From: VXPQ01 sp965223485
GTDB taxonomy: Bacteria; Bacteroidota; Rhodothermia; Rhodothermales; VXPQ01
DNA: 64,000 bases
Assembly (NCBI GenBank): GCA_965223485.1
Contig: OZ244993.1
Span: 2,108,001-2,172,000, forward strand
Direction: 5' to 3'
Part shown: positions 1-8,161 of the stretch, one piece after another
How positions within the stretch are numbered: the stretch's first letter is position 1
How the letters are laid out: each line of letters opens with the position of its first letter
Program-made: the position numbers and the translations under genes
Notes under the pieces: generated by a model
What the model was told of the DNA's origin: nothing
Database searches by the model: none
The model's input: only the letters and a program-made list of their open reading frames with translations

Positions 1-439
1 CGATTTTGAAGGCGCCGGGCGCAATCGGGTTGATTGTCAGCATACCCGCGCTAATGCTGACCAATGCATGCGGCCCGACGAGAAACGAGGCGGTATTGTT
101 CGAGTCGTGTTCAGCAGCAGGGGTCTGATCGTCGCCATCGTCTACGGTAAGATCGACCGCTTTCGCTGTCCCGATCTGGTAGTGATGCACCCCCCAAGTA
201 CCGGGAACTGCACCTGGAAACTCGGTTGTCAGGTCAATGACTATCTCCCCGCCTCCTACGCGGAGGACCTTGGGCTGCGCCATTGCGGACCCCACACCCA
301 GGAAGCCCGCCAGCAACAGGCAAGCCGCAAGGCGGCCGGTGAAAGCGATACCGCCTGCGGTGGGCCGCAAGCCGTTCCGGGCCCGCACCTCGGTGCAAGT
401 GCGGTTGATCGCATTGAATTTCTGAAGCAAGAACGTCAT
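1..439 (-). CDS. Secreted protein, N-terminal part (runs off left edge)
   Basis: An open reading frame on the minus strand starts at the ATG whose complement is 437-439 and stays open to position 1, so only the first 146 codons are present. It starts with about 30 residues that include several Arg and Lys. A hydrophobic stretch (LAACLLLAGFLGVGSAMA) then ends in a signal-peptidase-like AMA/Q site near residue 55. The mature part is rich in Gly, Asp, Thr and Val and looks like a beta-sandwich surface protein. I do not recognise the family. It may belong with the broken T9SS-type gene at 1911-2810, because both lie on the same strand in the same accessory stretch. No function can be assigned from this fragment. 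Confidence 0.55.
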   Translation of the reverse strand, partial: MTFLLQKFNAINRTCTEVRARNGLRPTAGGIAFTGRLAACLLLAGFLGVGSAMAQPKVLRVGGGEIVIDLTTEFPGAVPGTWGVHHYQIGTAKAVDLTVDDGDDQTPAAEHDSNNTASFLVGPHALVSISAGMLTINPIAPGAFKI

Positions 440-595
440 GGCTTATGCTCAATGTTGGTTAAAATGACGTGCCACCCTCACAGAGAGTGATCATTTTGGT
501 ATGGGTGGGTGTGTCCAGGCAGGTGTACGCGCTTAGTGTGTACCCGTAAGGGCACTTGATGGACATGACGTGATCAGGAAGCCCTGTCTCAAAAG

Positions 596-629
596 AAAAC
601 CCCGCGCCGGACGACCGGGCGGGGCTTTT
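596..629 (-). terminator. Hairpin terminator downstream of the recombinase gene
   Basis: CCCCGC at 600-605 pairs with GCGGGG at 619-624, with A-rich sequence on the left and TTTT on the right. Read on the minus strand, the stem is followed by TTTTCTTTT. This fits an intrinsic terminator for the minus-strand recombinase, whose stop codon is at 728. It could act in both directions. Confidence 0.65.
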
Positions 630-727
630 CTCGCGAAATGCCGGAAAGCAGGGGGCATATTCCCTGTAAAGCCGGCGGAATCGTTGAGGCGACAACGACC
701 TGCCGCCAATCCGCGGTATGTATGACG

Positions 728-1660
728 TTATATCCCTATGAAATCGGCAGCGGAATTGTTGAGTTTGTCCTGCTGGTGAATGTAGCGCAAGGTTGTATTG
801 ATGCTCTTGTGCCGCGCATGGGTCTGTACCTGATGGAGGGTTGCGCCTGCTTCCAGCGCAAGCGTGCACCCTGTATGCCTGAGTGTATGGATGGAAATTT
901 CGGGCGGCAATCCGGCCCGCTTTGCTGCCCGCTTAATGACGTGGGTTATCTGCCGCGTACCCAAACGGGTGCCCAACGTCCGGCCTATCATTGATCTCCA
1001 TAGCGGCCCGGATTCGATCCTGTAGTATGCCTGCATCTCCTGTATTTCCTCCACCACGTGAACGGGGACCTTCACGAATTGGTTGACGCCGCCCTTCGTT
1101 TCCGGCAGGTCGATCACCCAATGCCCATGCAGCCTTCGGATGTGCTCTACGTCCATGGCGCCAATTTCGGAGCGCCGGAGCAGGCAGTTGAGGAGCGTCA
1201 GCACAATTGCATGATTGCGCTTTGCCGTATTGCAGCGATCCTGTCGTGGGTCAACGAGCGTCGCGTCGAGCAGACGTTGGGACTCTTCTTTGGACAAGGC
1301 GAATATCTTCCGCTGAGTCCTGCTCTCTTTCCTCCGCTTACGGATAAGGTGCTTGTCCGCGGGATTTTTGTGAACAATGTCCATTGCACAAAGCCAATCG
1401 AAGAAGACTGCCGTGGCGGTTACGAATCCTTCGACGGTAGCGGGTGCGAGAACGTTTTCCGCCTCTTCGATTTGCTTGTTGACGTAATCGGTGGTAATCG
1501 CTGCGGCTTCTTTCATGGTCACCGACCCCCTCCCGAAGAATCTGGTCAGGTGATAGTGATAAATGCGAATCGTGTTGGGGCGTTCGTATTTTGCGAGGAA
1601 TCTCTTGATCAAGTCGGTATCGACGTTGATATGAGTCGCTTGCTCGTTTTGAGTGATCAT
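728..1660 (-). CDS. Tyrosine recombinase / site-specific integrase
   Basis: A complete 310-residue phage-integrase/XerC-D-type recombinase that would cut and rejoin DNA at a target site. The first 100 residues or so form the SAM-like core-binding domain (TIRIYHYHLTRFF...). The catalytic domain has Arg162 in LLRRSEI, Lys189 in the beta-hairpin, His258-x-x-Arg261 in IHTLRH, His284 in RHKSINTT, and the nucleophile Tyr293 in LRYIHQ. The usual Gly before His284 is Arg here. All active-site residues are present, so the protein could be active. It has no excisionase partner or recognisable phage or transposon genes next to it, and it sits between a partial secreted-protein gene and a broken one. That suggests a leftover of a mobile element or a solitary integrase. 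Confidence 0.85.
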   Translation of the reverse strand: MITQNEQATHINVDTDLIKRFLAKYERPNTIRIYHYHLTRFFGRGSVTMKEAAAITTDYVNKQIEEAENVLAPATVEGFVTATAVFFDWLCAMDIVHKNPADKHLIRKRRKESRTQRKIFALSKEESQRLLDATLVDPRQDRCNTAKRNHAIVLTLLNCLLRRSEIGAMDVEHIRRLHGHWVIDLPETKGGVNQFVKVPVHVVEEIQEMQAYYRIESGPLWRSMIGRTLGTRLGTRQITHVIKRAAKRAGLPPEISIHTLRHTGCTLALEAGATLHQVQTHARHKSINTTLRYIHQQDKLNNSAADFIGI

Positions 1661-1834
1661 GGCGTTAACCGGTTTATTTTGCGTAATTCCGACATCCCTT
1701 CAATGCTGTAAGAAGAGATTCGGACAAACCGGATCATGCTTTGGATATACTGTCCCGGGAAGCTTGGCGGCAAAAGGCCACGGCGCTCCCTTACTGCCCG
1801 CGACAGCGAGCCTTCCTCCCACCCCACAAACACA

Positions 1835-1870
1835 CAAGGCCCCCGCCGCCTTGCGGCAACGGGGGCCTTG
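1835..1870 (-). terminator. Strong GC-rich hairpin after the broken surface-protein gene
   Basis: CAAGGCCCCCG (1835-1845) is perfectly complementary to CGGGGGCCTTG (1860-1870), an 11-bp stem with a 14-nt loop. On the minus strand it lies about 40 nt past the stop of the degenerate gene at 1911 and is followed by TGTGTTTGTGG. It is likely a terminator for that gene. Confidence 0.7.
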
Positions 1871-1910
1871 CTTGAGCATCAGCCGAGAGGCGCCTGCCCT
1901 CTCTCGTTGC

Positions 1911-2810
1911 TTATTTGAGTAGAACCATCGTGCGCGTAATGGTCTTGTCTGCCGCCACAAGGCGGTACACGTAGGCGCCGTTGACGGTCACTTTGAATGT
2001 CTGCGGCCAGGTTTCGCCGCTGGCGTCCTTTGAGGATACCGTATACGTCAACGCACTATCGTCGGGGGTTTCGAACGCAGGCTGAGCGCCGTCCTCTTTG
2101 GTGTCTACATCCGCCATATCTATCTGCATGGCGTCGCCGTCGGCATCCAGTTCCTGATCAGGAATCTTCGTCTTTACTATCGGCGCATCCTTGGATACGA
2201 TCGTCAGTACAAAGGTATCCTCCACGGTCTGCGCCTGCGGATCCGTGGCTTTCACCGTAAGGGTGACGCTTCCCGTCGTACGCGGGCGGATCGTGATCTC
2301 GCGTCGGAATTGGGCCCGATGTTCGTCAGGTCGATCTCCGTTCTCATGTACGACGTAATGAATACGTAGGGCGGGTTGTCACCTACTTTCACCGCCGAGT
2401 CGTCACTATAGTAACTTCGTACGCCAAGGCGTCGCCATTGCCGTCCCCGAAGGTTCCAAACAGGTACACTTTCGTGTCGTTTGCGTCATCCTCGCGTATG
2501 ACTACGTCATTGAGCGGGTTGGCAACGTAGGGCTTGGTTGCGCTTGATACGTTCACGCCAATGCGCAATCGGGCGTATTCCTGGGCGCCAGTCTGTTGGC
2601 CTGGCTGTCGGTCAATTGCGCCACCGCCGGCGAAAAAGAAGCGGCGAGTGCGGCGGAACTGTTCGATATATCCCGGTTCTCTATTCCGAGTTCGTCCAGG
2701 GTCGTTACCGCATAGTAGATGGAGGCGCCGAGGGAGGGATGGGGCAATTCGTCCGGGCGCCGGGGTTTTTGCCCCTGAGAGGCAGGGGTTGCCTTACCCC
2801 ACCCGCGCAT
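1911..2810 (-). pseudogene. Frameshifted surface protein with T9SS-type C-terminal sorting domain
   Basis: The last 114 codons (2255-1911) encode a beta-sandwich domain and end in AYVYRLVAADKTITRTMVLLK. That ending has the pattern of a type IX secretion type-A sorting domain: (G)xYxYxLxxxDKxxTRTMVLLK. Upstream, a second Ig/cadherin-like segment is readable (YVANPLNDVVIREDD..., then DGNGDALAYEV) but stops at TGA near 2395. A plus-one frame continues as YYSDDSAVKVGDNPPYVFITSYM, and another shift near 2295 is needed to join ITIRPRTTGSVTLTVKATD to the final part. So at least two frameshifts break the gene. The 5' part (2560-2810) cannot be read with confidence and overlaps the end of the methyltransferase gene. 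Either the gene has decayed or the assembly has indels here. Confidence 0.6.
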
Positions 2811-3627
2811 ACGCCGTCACATGCGGCGGCAGGAGGAGGGGGCGTTTCGCCGCCTTCACTTCCTGCTTCAGCCGCTCTTCCAGCGTGTCCAGGTCCACTT
2901 CTTCCGCGGTCGCAATGCCGAGTTGCTCGAAGAGCGGCATGAAACTCGTGAATCCCTGCACGGCGTACGGGTAGCCGGCCCATGCATCCGCACCGCCCAC
3001 GAGCGCTTCGTAGTGCATCATCGGGGCGGGCAGGCCGGCGTCCACGAAGGTGCGGTACAGGCCGAAGCCCATATCCGTAGCCGCTCCAGACCGCTCGAAC
3101 ACCTCGATGACCCAATCTTTCAGTTTGTTCATCAGGGGCGTATCGGGATGTTCGAAGGTGCGGTACTGCGTGAAGTCCGCCTCCTGAAACGCCACAATGC
3201 CGCCGGGGCGGAGGCGCCGTGCGAATCCTTTCACGGCTTCTGCGGGATCGGCCATGTACATGAGCACGAGCCGGCCTGCCACGGCGTCGAAGTCGTTCCC
3301 AAGATCCAGTGTACGGGCGTCGCCCGCCACGAATTCGACGTGTTCATGCCCGGCGGCTTCGGCGCGCGCCCGGGCGGTTTCCAGGATCTGCGGGTTCATG
3401 TCCACGCCGGTTACGTGGCCTTCCGGGCCGACGAGGCCTGCAAGGGCCAGCGACACGTCCCCGGCGCCGCTTCCGATGTCCAGCACCTTCATGCCGGGGC
3501 CGATGCCGGCTTCCCTGAAGAAGCGCAGCGTGACGCCCTCGTAGAGCAGCGACTGGGAAATAAGGCGTTCGGTTTCTTCCTCGCTGCGTCCCATGGTGTA
3601 GGTCGGGTCGGCATTCGGTTTGGTCAT
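2794..3627 (-). CDS. Class I SAM-dependent methyltransferase
   Basis: A 277-residue Rossmann-fold methyltransferase of the UbiE/Methyltransf_11/25 type. It should transfer a methyl group from S-adenosylmethionine to an unidentified small molecule in the cytoplasm. Motif I is VLDIGSGAGDVSLAL near residues 48-62, the acidic loop-2 residue is in GVDMNPQILE, and motif II/III is FVAGDARTLDL followed by FDAVAGRLVLMYMADP. The C-terminal third (Trp/Tyr-rich, AWAGYPYAVQGFTSFMPLFEQL) probably forms the substrate lid. It is transcribed alone, and its 3' end overlaps the degenerate gene region by a few bases. The ATG at 3627 is chosen because no earlier in-frame start exists near the promoter region. The substrate cannot be guessed from the neighbours. 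Confidence 0.85.
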   Translation of the reverse strand: MTKPNADPTYTMGRSEEETERLISQSLLYEGVTLRFFREAGIGPGMKVLDIGSGAGDVSLALAGLVGPEGHVTGVDMNPQILETARARAEAAGHEHVEFVAGDARTLDLGNDFDAVAGRLVLMYMADPAEAVKGFARRLRPGGIVAFQEADFTQYRTFEHPDTPLMNKLKDWVIEVFERSGAATDMGFGLYRTFVDAGLPAPMMHYEALVGGADAWAGYPYAVQGFTSFMPLFEQLGIATAEEVDLDTLEERLKQEVKAAKRPLLLPPHVTAYARVG

Positions 3628-3942
3628 GATGTGTACAGGTCTGAAAATCGTAAGAAAGGAGCGGTTTTATGATGTTGTTTTGATGATGTTTGTATCCCTG
3701 CCGCTCGCCAGGGAATCACGTGGGCATATCCTGCTAAAATGCTTCGTGCGGAGTGGGAATGTCAAGTAAAAAGTATGTGAGGAATGTTGGGATGGCGCAA
3801 CGCCCGAATGAGCATTTCGAATGGATGCTTCGCCAGAGGGGAACTGCCCATATCTGGTGGAATAAAAAGGATACGCCCCCTTGATATGCCGCCTTTGTGT
3901 CGGAAACCACAGGCGTCCCGGAAACCCGATCAGGTGAGTCTC
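3628..3942. other. Intergenic stretch without a recognisable gene
   Basis: It lies between the divergent methyltransferase gene and the small membrane-protein ORF. It is clearly lower in GC than the flanking genes. Open frames cross it on both strands, but none has a protein-like composition or a recognisable motif. Promoters of both flanking genes must lie here; I could not pick them out with confidence. Confidence 0.4.
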
Positions 3943-4377
3943 ATGTCCTATTCGCTTAACGATATATTGCAATTCGCAAGCGTGAACTACGCCCAAGCCG
4001 CCGTGACCGGGCTGTTTGGCGTTATAGGATTGGGATTCCTTGCGTGGGCCAGTTGGGTCAGTAATGCTCTGAGAAAAAAAGGCATTATATACGAAAGTTG
4101 CCAGGCCGGGGCGGGAACAAGCCTTCATTTCCGTTATTGCGATGCGGATATGGATGTGCGTACTGGAGGGAGGCGTGAGAAAAAGCGTGGAAAACTCTTG
4201 ACATTGCTTCATTGGAACACGAAATTGCCCACCTCCAACACTCGCATCCACTATGGCAGTACAATGCAGTGGAAATATCATTCTCGACAACGAAACTGCA
4301 AGAATTGGCCGAAAATGACGACCTCCTACAAAGGCAATTTGGTTCAGATGTTGCTAAGGGAACACGTAAGTGTATAA
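3943..4377 (+). CDS. Possible small single-pass membrane protein (uncertain)
   Basis: An ATG at 3943 follows AGGTGAG with good spacing, one of the better Shine-Dalgarno matches in this window. The first 50 residues read like a real protein: a polar start (MSYSLNDILQFASVNYAQ), one hydrophobic helix (AAVTGLFGVIGLGFLAWASWV) and a basic stop-transfer (RKK). After about residue 60 the composition becomes unnatural, and the frame runs 109 bases into the toxin gene in a different frame. The true gene may therefore be shorter, frameshifted, or truncated by arrival of the toxin-antitoxin module. The family is unknown. Confidence 0.35.
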   Translation: MSYSLNDILQFASVNYAQAAVTGLFGVIGLGFLAWASWVSNALRKKGIIYESCQAGAGTSLHFRYCDADMDVRTGGRREKKRGKLLTLLHWNTKLPTSNTRIHYGSTMQWKYHSRQRNCKNWPKMTTSYKGNLVQMLLREHVSV

Positions 4378-4601
4378 CCCTAATTAAGGCAGTCGCAAGC
4401 CTTAATGATATTGGACGTCGCAGGAGAACGCACAAATTGGATCGTGAATGGGAAGGACATTTTTCTATGCACGCCGCAAATGGCAGGTGCGTGGTGTTTA
4501 AACCAGACCACGATCCAGTTCCGATGCTTAAATCTGGTGGTATCGACCTAAAAGCGGTTACGCAGGTTCAAATCGTATTCCTCGGTGATTACCATGACTA
4601 A
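4269..4601 (+). CDS. higB: HigB-like RelE/ParE-family toxin
   Basis: From the GTG at 4269 the protein is 110 residues and starts MEISFSTTKLQELAEN, the usual beginning of HigB-type 'proteic killer' toxins. An ATG at 4212 in the same frame would add 19 atypical residues, so GTG is preferred. Family landmarks are the central helical hairpin (FGSDVAKGTRKCITLIKAV), HKLDREWEGHFSMHAANG, then FKPDHDPVP and the C-terminal VTQVQIVFLGDYHD. Known relatives are ribosome-dependent mRNA endonucleases. The stop overlaps the antitoxin start by 8 nt, giving the toxin-first order typical of higBA. Translational coupling and autoregulation by the antitoxin are expected from the family but not shown here. Confidence 0.8.
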   Translation: MEISFSTTKLQELAENDDLLQRQFGSDVAKGTRKCITLIKAVASLNDIGRRRRTHKLDREWEGHFSMHAANGRCVVFKPDHDPVPMLKSGGIDLKAVTQVQIVFLGDYHD

Positions 4602-5181
4602 TCAGACATTCACTCCGAACTGGACCGTCCATCCTGGAGAATTGCTCTTGGATGTTATGGAAGAGGATGGGATTACCAAACGGGCTTTATCGACCCGAAC
4701 TGGAATGACCACTGAAGAAGTGGATGATATACTTGAGGGCGGCGAGATAGATCAACGCCTTGCGTCGTTGCTGGAAAAGGGAACGGGCATGCCGTCGGAT
4801 TTCTGGCTGAGAGCAGAGAGTAATTATGCAAATGACCTGGATCGGCTCGCACCTCAAAGTGCAGGCCATCTGAATAACATCAACGACTTTGTACGATTAC
4901 GAGGCAACGCCTCCGCTGCTTTCAAGGAGGTGCATGTGCAACTCATGGCGAGTGAGGAGTATTTTGAATATGCCCAACTTCTCAAGGATGCGGATGATTA
5001 CATCCTGCTTGCAGAGTTAATGGACGAGACGGTCAATTTTCATTTGGACATAAATTCAAAAAAGGGCACATATGTCGCTTTTGGCCCAAAACTCGCGAAA
5101 TTTCTTATTCAAAAAGCGATGCAATCGGAAGCGGTTGACGCTTCATCTTTTAGCGGACGCCCTCTGGTTTTGGCTGGTTGA
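4594..5181 (+). CDS. higA: HigA-like antitoxin with extra C-terminal domain
   Basis: A 195-residue protein that should neutralise the adjacent HigB-like toxin and repress the operon. Residues about 10-80 contain the HigA/VapI-type helix-turn-helix: HPGELLLDVMEEDGITKRALSTRTGM, then a second half ending in GTGMPSDFWLRAESNY, which matches the family's conserved (G)xxxxFWLxxQxxY tail. Ordinary HigA proteins end soon after this (about 95-110 residues). Here a further 100-odd acidic, helical residues follow (NDFVRLRGNASAAFKEVHVQ to SFSGRPLVLAG) that I cannot assign to a family. The ATG at 4594 is preferred over the GTG at 4585, since it gives the tight overlap with the toxin stop. Confidence 0.75.
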   Translation: MTNQTFTPNWTVHPGELLLDVMEEDGITKRALSTRTGMTTEEVDDILEGGEIDQRLASLLEKGTGMPSDFWLRAESNYANDLDRLAPQSAGHLNNINDFVRLRGNASAAFKEVHVQLMASEEYFEYAQLLKDADDYILLAELMDETVNFHLDINSKKGTYVAFGPKLAKFLIQKAMQSEAVDASSFSGRPLVLAG

Positions 5182-5209
5182 GAATTCTACGGTCAAGGCA
5201 TGAGGATTC

Positions 5210-5237
5210 ATTGCGTGAACTCTCAGATTCACGCAAT
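5210..5237. terminator. Perfect 10-bp palindromic hairpin after higA
   Basis: ATTGCGTGAA (5210-5219) and TTCACGCAAT (5228-5237) form a perfect 10-bp stem with an 8-nt loop, 29 nt past the antitoxin stop. No long T-run follows on either strand. The hairpin overlaps the 3' end of the convergent small ORF at 5229-5450, so it may be a shared bidirectional terminator or an mRNA-stabilising end. An operator role is less likely at this location. Confidence 0.5.
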
Positions 5238-5450
5238 CAGGTCTTTATACATAATCCGCTTCTGATCCATCCCTCTCGGGATGTGGGCCATCTGGTCGAG
5301 TGTGTCAAGTTCCCGGATATTGCGCCATCCGGCAAACTCGTTCGCATGCAGGCGCGTCCGGCCGATCTCGAGGAACGCGTCCTTGTGTCCGCACTTCAGC
5401 ATCGACCGTACGGGACGATAAAACATGTATCGCCGCAATAATCGCTGCAT
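5229..5450 (-). CDS. Possible small hypothetical protein (73 aa)
   Basis: Minus-strand frame of 73 codons starting MQRLLRRYMFYRPVRS and ending GMDQKRIMYKDLIA; an upstream ATG at 5486 would make it 85 residues. Its composition is balanced (charged, with scattered hydrophobics), unlike most antisense frames here. It ends inside a hairpin shared with the convergent higA gene. It fills most of the 303-base gap between higA and the permease. I recognise no family. A plus-strand frame of similar length overlaps it, so coding status is uncertain. Confidence 0.3.
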   Translation of the reverse strand: MQRLLRRYMFYRPVRSMLKCGHKDAFLEIGRTRLHANEFAGWRNIRELDTLDQMAHIPRGMDQKRIMYKDLIA

Positions 5451-5484
5451 TGTTACTTGAGGATACTCTGATCCTGCCTGTTCC

Positions 5485-6519
5485 ATGACGGATTCCCCCC
5501 GAAAAAGCGCCCTGGCCGCTCGCCTCGATGCGATCAACGAGTTCGACCGGGAGCCGGTCTCCAAGGACCGCCTGAGGGGCCCGGGCGGGTTCATCGGGTT
5601 GTATGCGGGCGAGCATGTCGCGGGTACCGAATTCGTGATCGGGCCGCTTTTCGTGGCCCATGGCGTAGCGACGGGCGATCTGCTGCTTGGCCTGCTTGTG
5701 GGCAATTTGCTGGCCGTACTGTCGTGGGCTTTTCTGTGTGCGCCCATCGCCACGAGGACCCGGCTGAATCTGTACTGGCGCCTGCGCAAGATTACCGGTC
5801 CCAACCTGCTTTTCGTGTACAATATCGTCAACGCCCTGATGTTTTGTTTTCTGGCGGGGGCGATGATTTCCGTGGCCGCCACGGCGGTGGGCATTCCGTT
5901 CGATATGCCCATGCCGGGCTTGAGCGACCTCTATCCCAACAGTGCGGCGTGGGTGGTGACGGTGCTGGTGGCCCTGGCTATTCAGCAGGGGGGCGAAGTG
6001 GCGCCCGGCCCGATTGCGTGGCTCGGAGCCGGGGTCGCCGGGTTGATTGCCGTGGTGCTGGCCGGGTGGACTACGGCGAATCCGACGATTTACCGCGCCG
6101 GCCTTGCCATGCAGACGATCACCCCGAACTGGAAGCGCTGGAAGGTGACCCTCGTGGTGGGAGGGGTTACGACCGTGGCGGCGCTGTTTCCCGCGCTGAT
6201 GATGCGCCTGCTTGACTTCGTGGCGCTCTACGGGCTTATTCTGATGCCGATGGGGGCGGTGATTTTCGCCGATTTCTGGATTTTGCCCAGGATGGGGCTG
6301 CGCTCCGGGTACGCCGGCTGGAAACAGATCGCTTTCGATTGGCCCGCTGCCCTAACGTGGATAGGGACGCTGGGCGCATGCCGGTTGATGCATGTGATCT
6401 GGGGATGGGATATATTTTTCCTGGGCCTGCCCGGCTGGTTCATTGCGACGGGTCTCTTTATAGGGCTTAGCGTGATCCGGCAACGACCGGACCGGGCGCC
6501 CCTTGCCACGCATCCGTAA
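5485..6519 (+). CDS. NCS1-like permease with internal deletion
   Basis: A 344-residue membrane protein that resembles purine-cytosine (NCS1) permeases but is 100-150 residues shorter than the usual 450-500. The N-terminal part is well kept: FIGLYAGEHVAGTEFVIGPLFVAHG (family entry helix, about 36-60), then hydrophobic helices to about residue 160. Directly after SAAWVVTVLVA the sequence jumps to a region normally late in the family (PGPIAWLGAGVAGLIAVVLAGWTTANPTIYRAG, about 174-205). An in-frame deletion therefore appears to have removed several central helices. It leads the rhamnose operon, so the ancestral protein may have carried rhamnose or a related sugar. That is inference from position, and the present form is probably non-functional or altered. 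Confidence 0.65.
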   Translation: MTDSPRKSALAARLDAINEFDREPVSKDRLRGPGGFIGLYAGEHVAGTEFVIGPLFVAHGVATGDLLLGLLVGNLLAVLSWAFLCAPIATRTRLNLYWRLRKITGPNLLFVYNIVNALMFCFLAGAMISVAATAVGIPFDMPMPGLSDLYPNSAAWVVTVLVALAIQQGGEVAPGPIAWLGAGVAGLIAVVLAGWTTANPTIYRAGLAMQTITPNWKRWKVTLVVGGVTTVAALFPALMMRLLDFVALYGLILMPMGAVIFADFWILPRMGLRSGYAGWKQIAFDWPAALTWIGTLGACRLMHVIWGWDIFFLGLPGWFIATGLFIGLSVIRQRPDRAPLATHP

Positions 6520-6589
6520 CGATTCCGCCGCTTTGCGCCCGCCGCCTCGCCGAACAGGTATTCGCAGCCATGTACGAAATCATACACCG

Positions 6590-6766
6590 ATGACCGCCGT
6601 GTTGAAAATACTGTCGTATGGTGGCCTTGCCCTGACGGTCGTTCCGGCTGTACTGGTGCTTGCGGGCGTATGGTCCTGGCGCACGCATACGGTGCTCATG
6701 CTGGTGGGCGCCGTGCTGTGGTTTGCGACATCTTCGTTCTGGATGGATCGCGCCGGTTCCTCCTGA
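6590..6766 (+). CDS. Small two-helix membrane protein in the rhamnose operon
   Basis: A 58-residue protein with two hydrophobic segments (ILSYGGLALTVVPAVLVLAGVW and HTVLMLVGAVLWFATSSFWM) joined by a short loop (SWRTH). It lies between the NCS1-like permease and the rhamnose isomerase, on the same strand with short gaps. That fits a transporter accessory subunit or a small operon-linked membrane protein. The family is not recognised. The ATG at 6590 is chosen because the in-frame start at 6503 adds a basic, non-membrane stretch that overlaps the permease end. Confidence 0.55.
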   Translation: MTAVLKILSYGGLALTVVPAVLVLAGVWSWRTHTVLMLVGAVLWFATSSFWMDRAGSS

Positions 6767-6840
6767 TAGCGGCCCGGCCGGGATACGCTGTGCGCCGTGC
6801 CGTCGAATCCGTATTCCATACCCCGTATTGCTCTAACGCC

Positions 6841-8133
6841 ATGATGAACCCGGATATGATCGACGCTTCGAATCGGGAATATGAGGAAGCTGACGAAGCC
6901 TGGCGCAGCGACTACGCGCATCTCGACGAGCAATTGCGCCGCCGCGGCCTGGATACCGATGCGGTAGTGGAGCAGGTAGCCGCTTTTGAGGTGGCCGTGC
7001 CCTCGTGGGCGCTGGGGACCGGCGGCACGCGGTTCGGGCGTTTTCCGGGCCGGGGCGAGCCGCGCGACATATTTGAAAAAATGCAGGACGTGTCCGTCGT
7101 GCGCCGGCTCACCGGTGCGGCTTCGTGGATATCGCTCCATATTCCCTGGGACGAACCCGACGACCCCGAGGCCCTGCGCGAACAGGCTGCCGCTCTTGGG
7201 GTGGGGTTCGATGCGGTCAATTCGAACACGTTTCAGGATCAGGCCGGCCAGGCGTCCAGCTACAAGTTCGGATCGTTCCGGCACACGGACGCCGCAGTGC
7301 GCAAGCAGGCGGTGGCGCACAATGTGCATGTGATTGAAGTGGGCGCCGCGCTGGGTTCGAAAGCGCTGACGATCTGGCTCGGGGATGGGGCCAATTATCC
7401 CGGACAGATGCATCTGCGCAGAGCCTGGGAGCGGGTGCGGGATTGCCTGGCGGACGTGTACGAGGCGATGCCTTCGGACTGGAACCTGTTCATCGAACAC
7501 AAGCCGTTCGAACCGGCGTTCTACGCCACGGTGGTGGCCGACTGGGGGTCGTCGCTCATGCTGGCGCGAGAGACCGGGGCGCGGGCGTCGTGTCTGGTCG
7601 ATCTGGGGCACCATCTGCCGAATGTGAATGTCGAGCAGGTAGTGGCGCGTCTCATCACGGCGGGCAGGCTGGGCGGGTTCCATTTCAACGATGCGAAGTA
7701 CGGGGACGACGATCTCACGGTCGGGTCGATTAAGCCCTACCAGTTGTTTCTCGTATTCAACGAGTTGGCGGATGCGCTTGCGGACGGCGCCCTGCCCGCG
7801 TATCCTTCCTGCATGATCGACCAGAGTCATAACGTGAAGGATCCGATCGAGGCGCTTCTGCAAACGGTGGACCGGCTGCAGAAATCCTGGGCCCGCGCGT
7901 TGATCGTGCGGCGCGATGCGCTGGCGCATTACCAGGAAACGAACGATGTGCTGATGGCCGAGGAGACGCTCCGGGAGGCCTACGAAACGGATGTGAGCGC
8001 GCTGGCGGCGGCGGCCCGCAAACGCCTTGGGGGCGCCATCGACCCCATCGCGGCGTTCCGGGCCTCGCAGTACCGGGAGCAGGTTTCCGAGGCGCGTACC
8101 GGCGCTGCGTACGTTCCGCCCCAAAGCCTTTGA
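6841..8133 (+). CDS. rhaI: L-rhamnose isomerase, RhaI type
   Basis: A 430-residue TIM-barrel sugar isomerase of the Pseudomonas-type RhaI family, which is not orthologous to E. coli RhaA. It should convert L-rhamnose to L-rhamnulose in the cytoplasm using two divalent metals. Visible features are ISLHIPWDEPDD and AVNSNTFQD near the active-site face, the metal-ligand Glu in LFIEHKPFEP, LVDLGHHLPNVNVEQ with its Asp/His, and FHFNDAKYGDDDLTVGS with the Asp pair. ATGs at 6841 and 6844 are adjacent; longer in-frame starts upstream overlap the small membrane protein. Rhamnulokinase and the aldolase fusion follow directly, which supports rhamnose as the substrate. Confidence 0.88.
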   Translation: MMNPDMIDASNREYEEADEAWRSDYAHLDEQLRRRGLDTDAVVEQVAAFEVAVPSWALGTGGTRFGRFPGRGEPRDIFEKMQDVSVVRRLTGAASWISLHIPWDEPDDPEALREQAAALGVGFDAVNSNTFQDQAGQASSYKFGSFRHTDAAVRKQAVAHNVHVIEVGAALGSKALTIWLGDGANYPGQMHLRRAWERVRDCLADVYEAMPSDWNLFIEHKPFEPAFYATVVADWGSSLMLARETGARASCLVDLGHHLPNVNVEQVVARLITAGRLGGFHFNDAKYGDDDLTVGSIKPYQLFLVFNELADALADGALPAYPSCMIDQSHNVKDPIEALLQTVDRLQKSWARALIVRRDALAHYQETNDVLMAEETLREAYETDVSALAAAARKRLGGAIDPIAAFRASQYREQVSEARTGAAYVPPQSL

Positions 8134-8161
8134 TCGGATACGGACGCACACAGGAGCGCCT

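Noticed and set aside
5178..5441. An 87-codon plus-strand frame after higA
   Set aside because: It runs through the perfect hairpin and has no motif; the opposite-strand frame is at least as protein-like, and neither is firmly supported.
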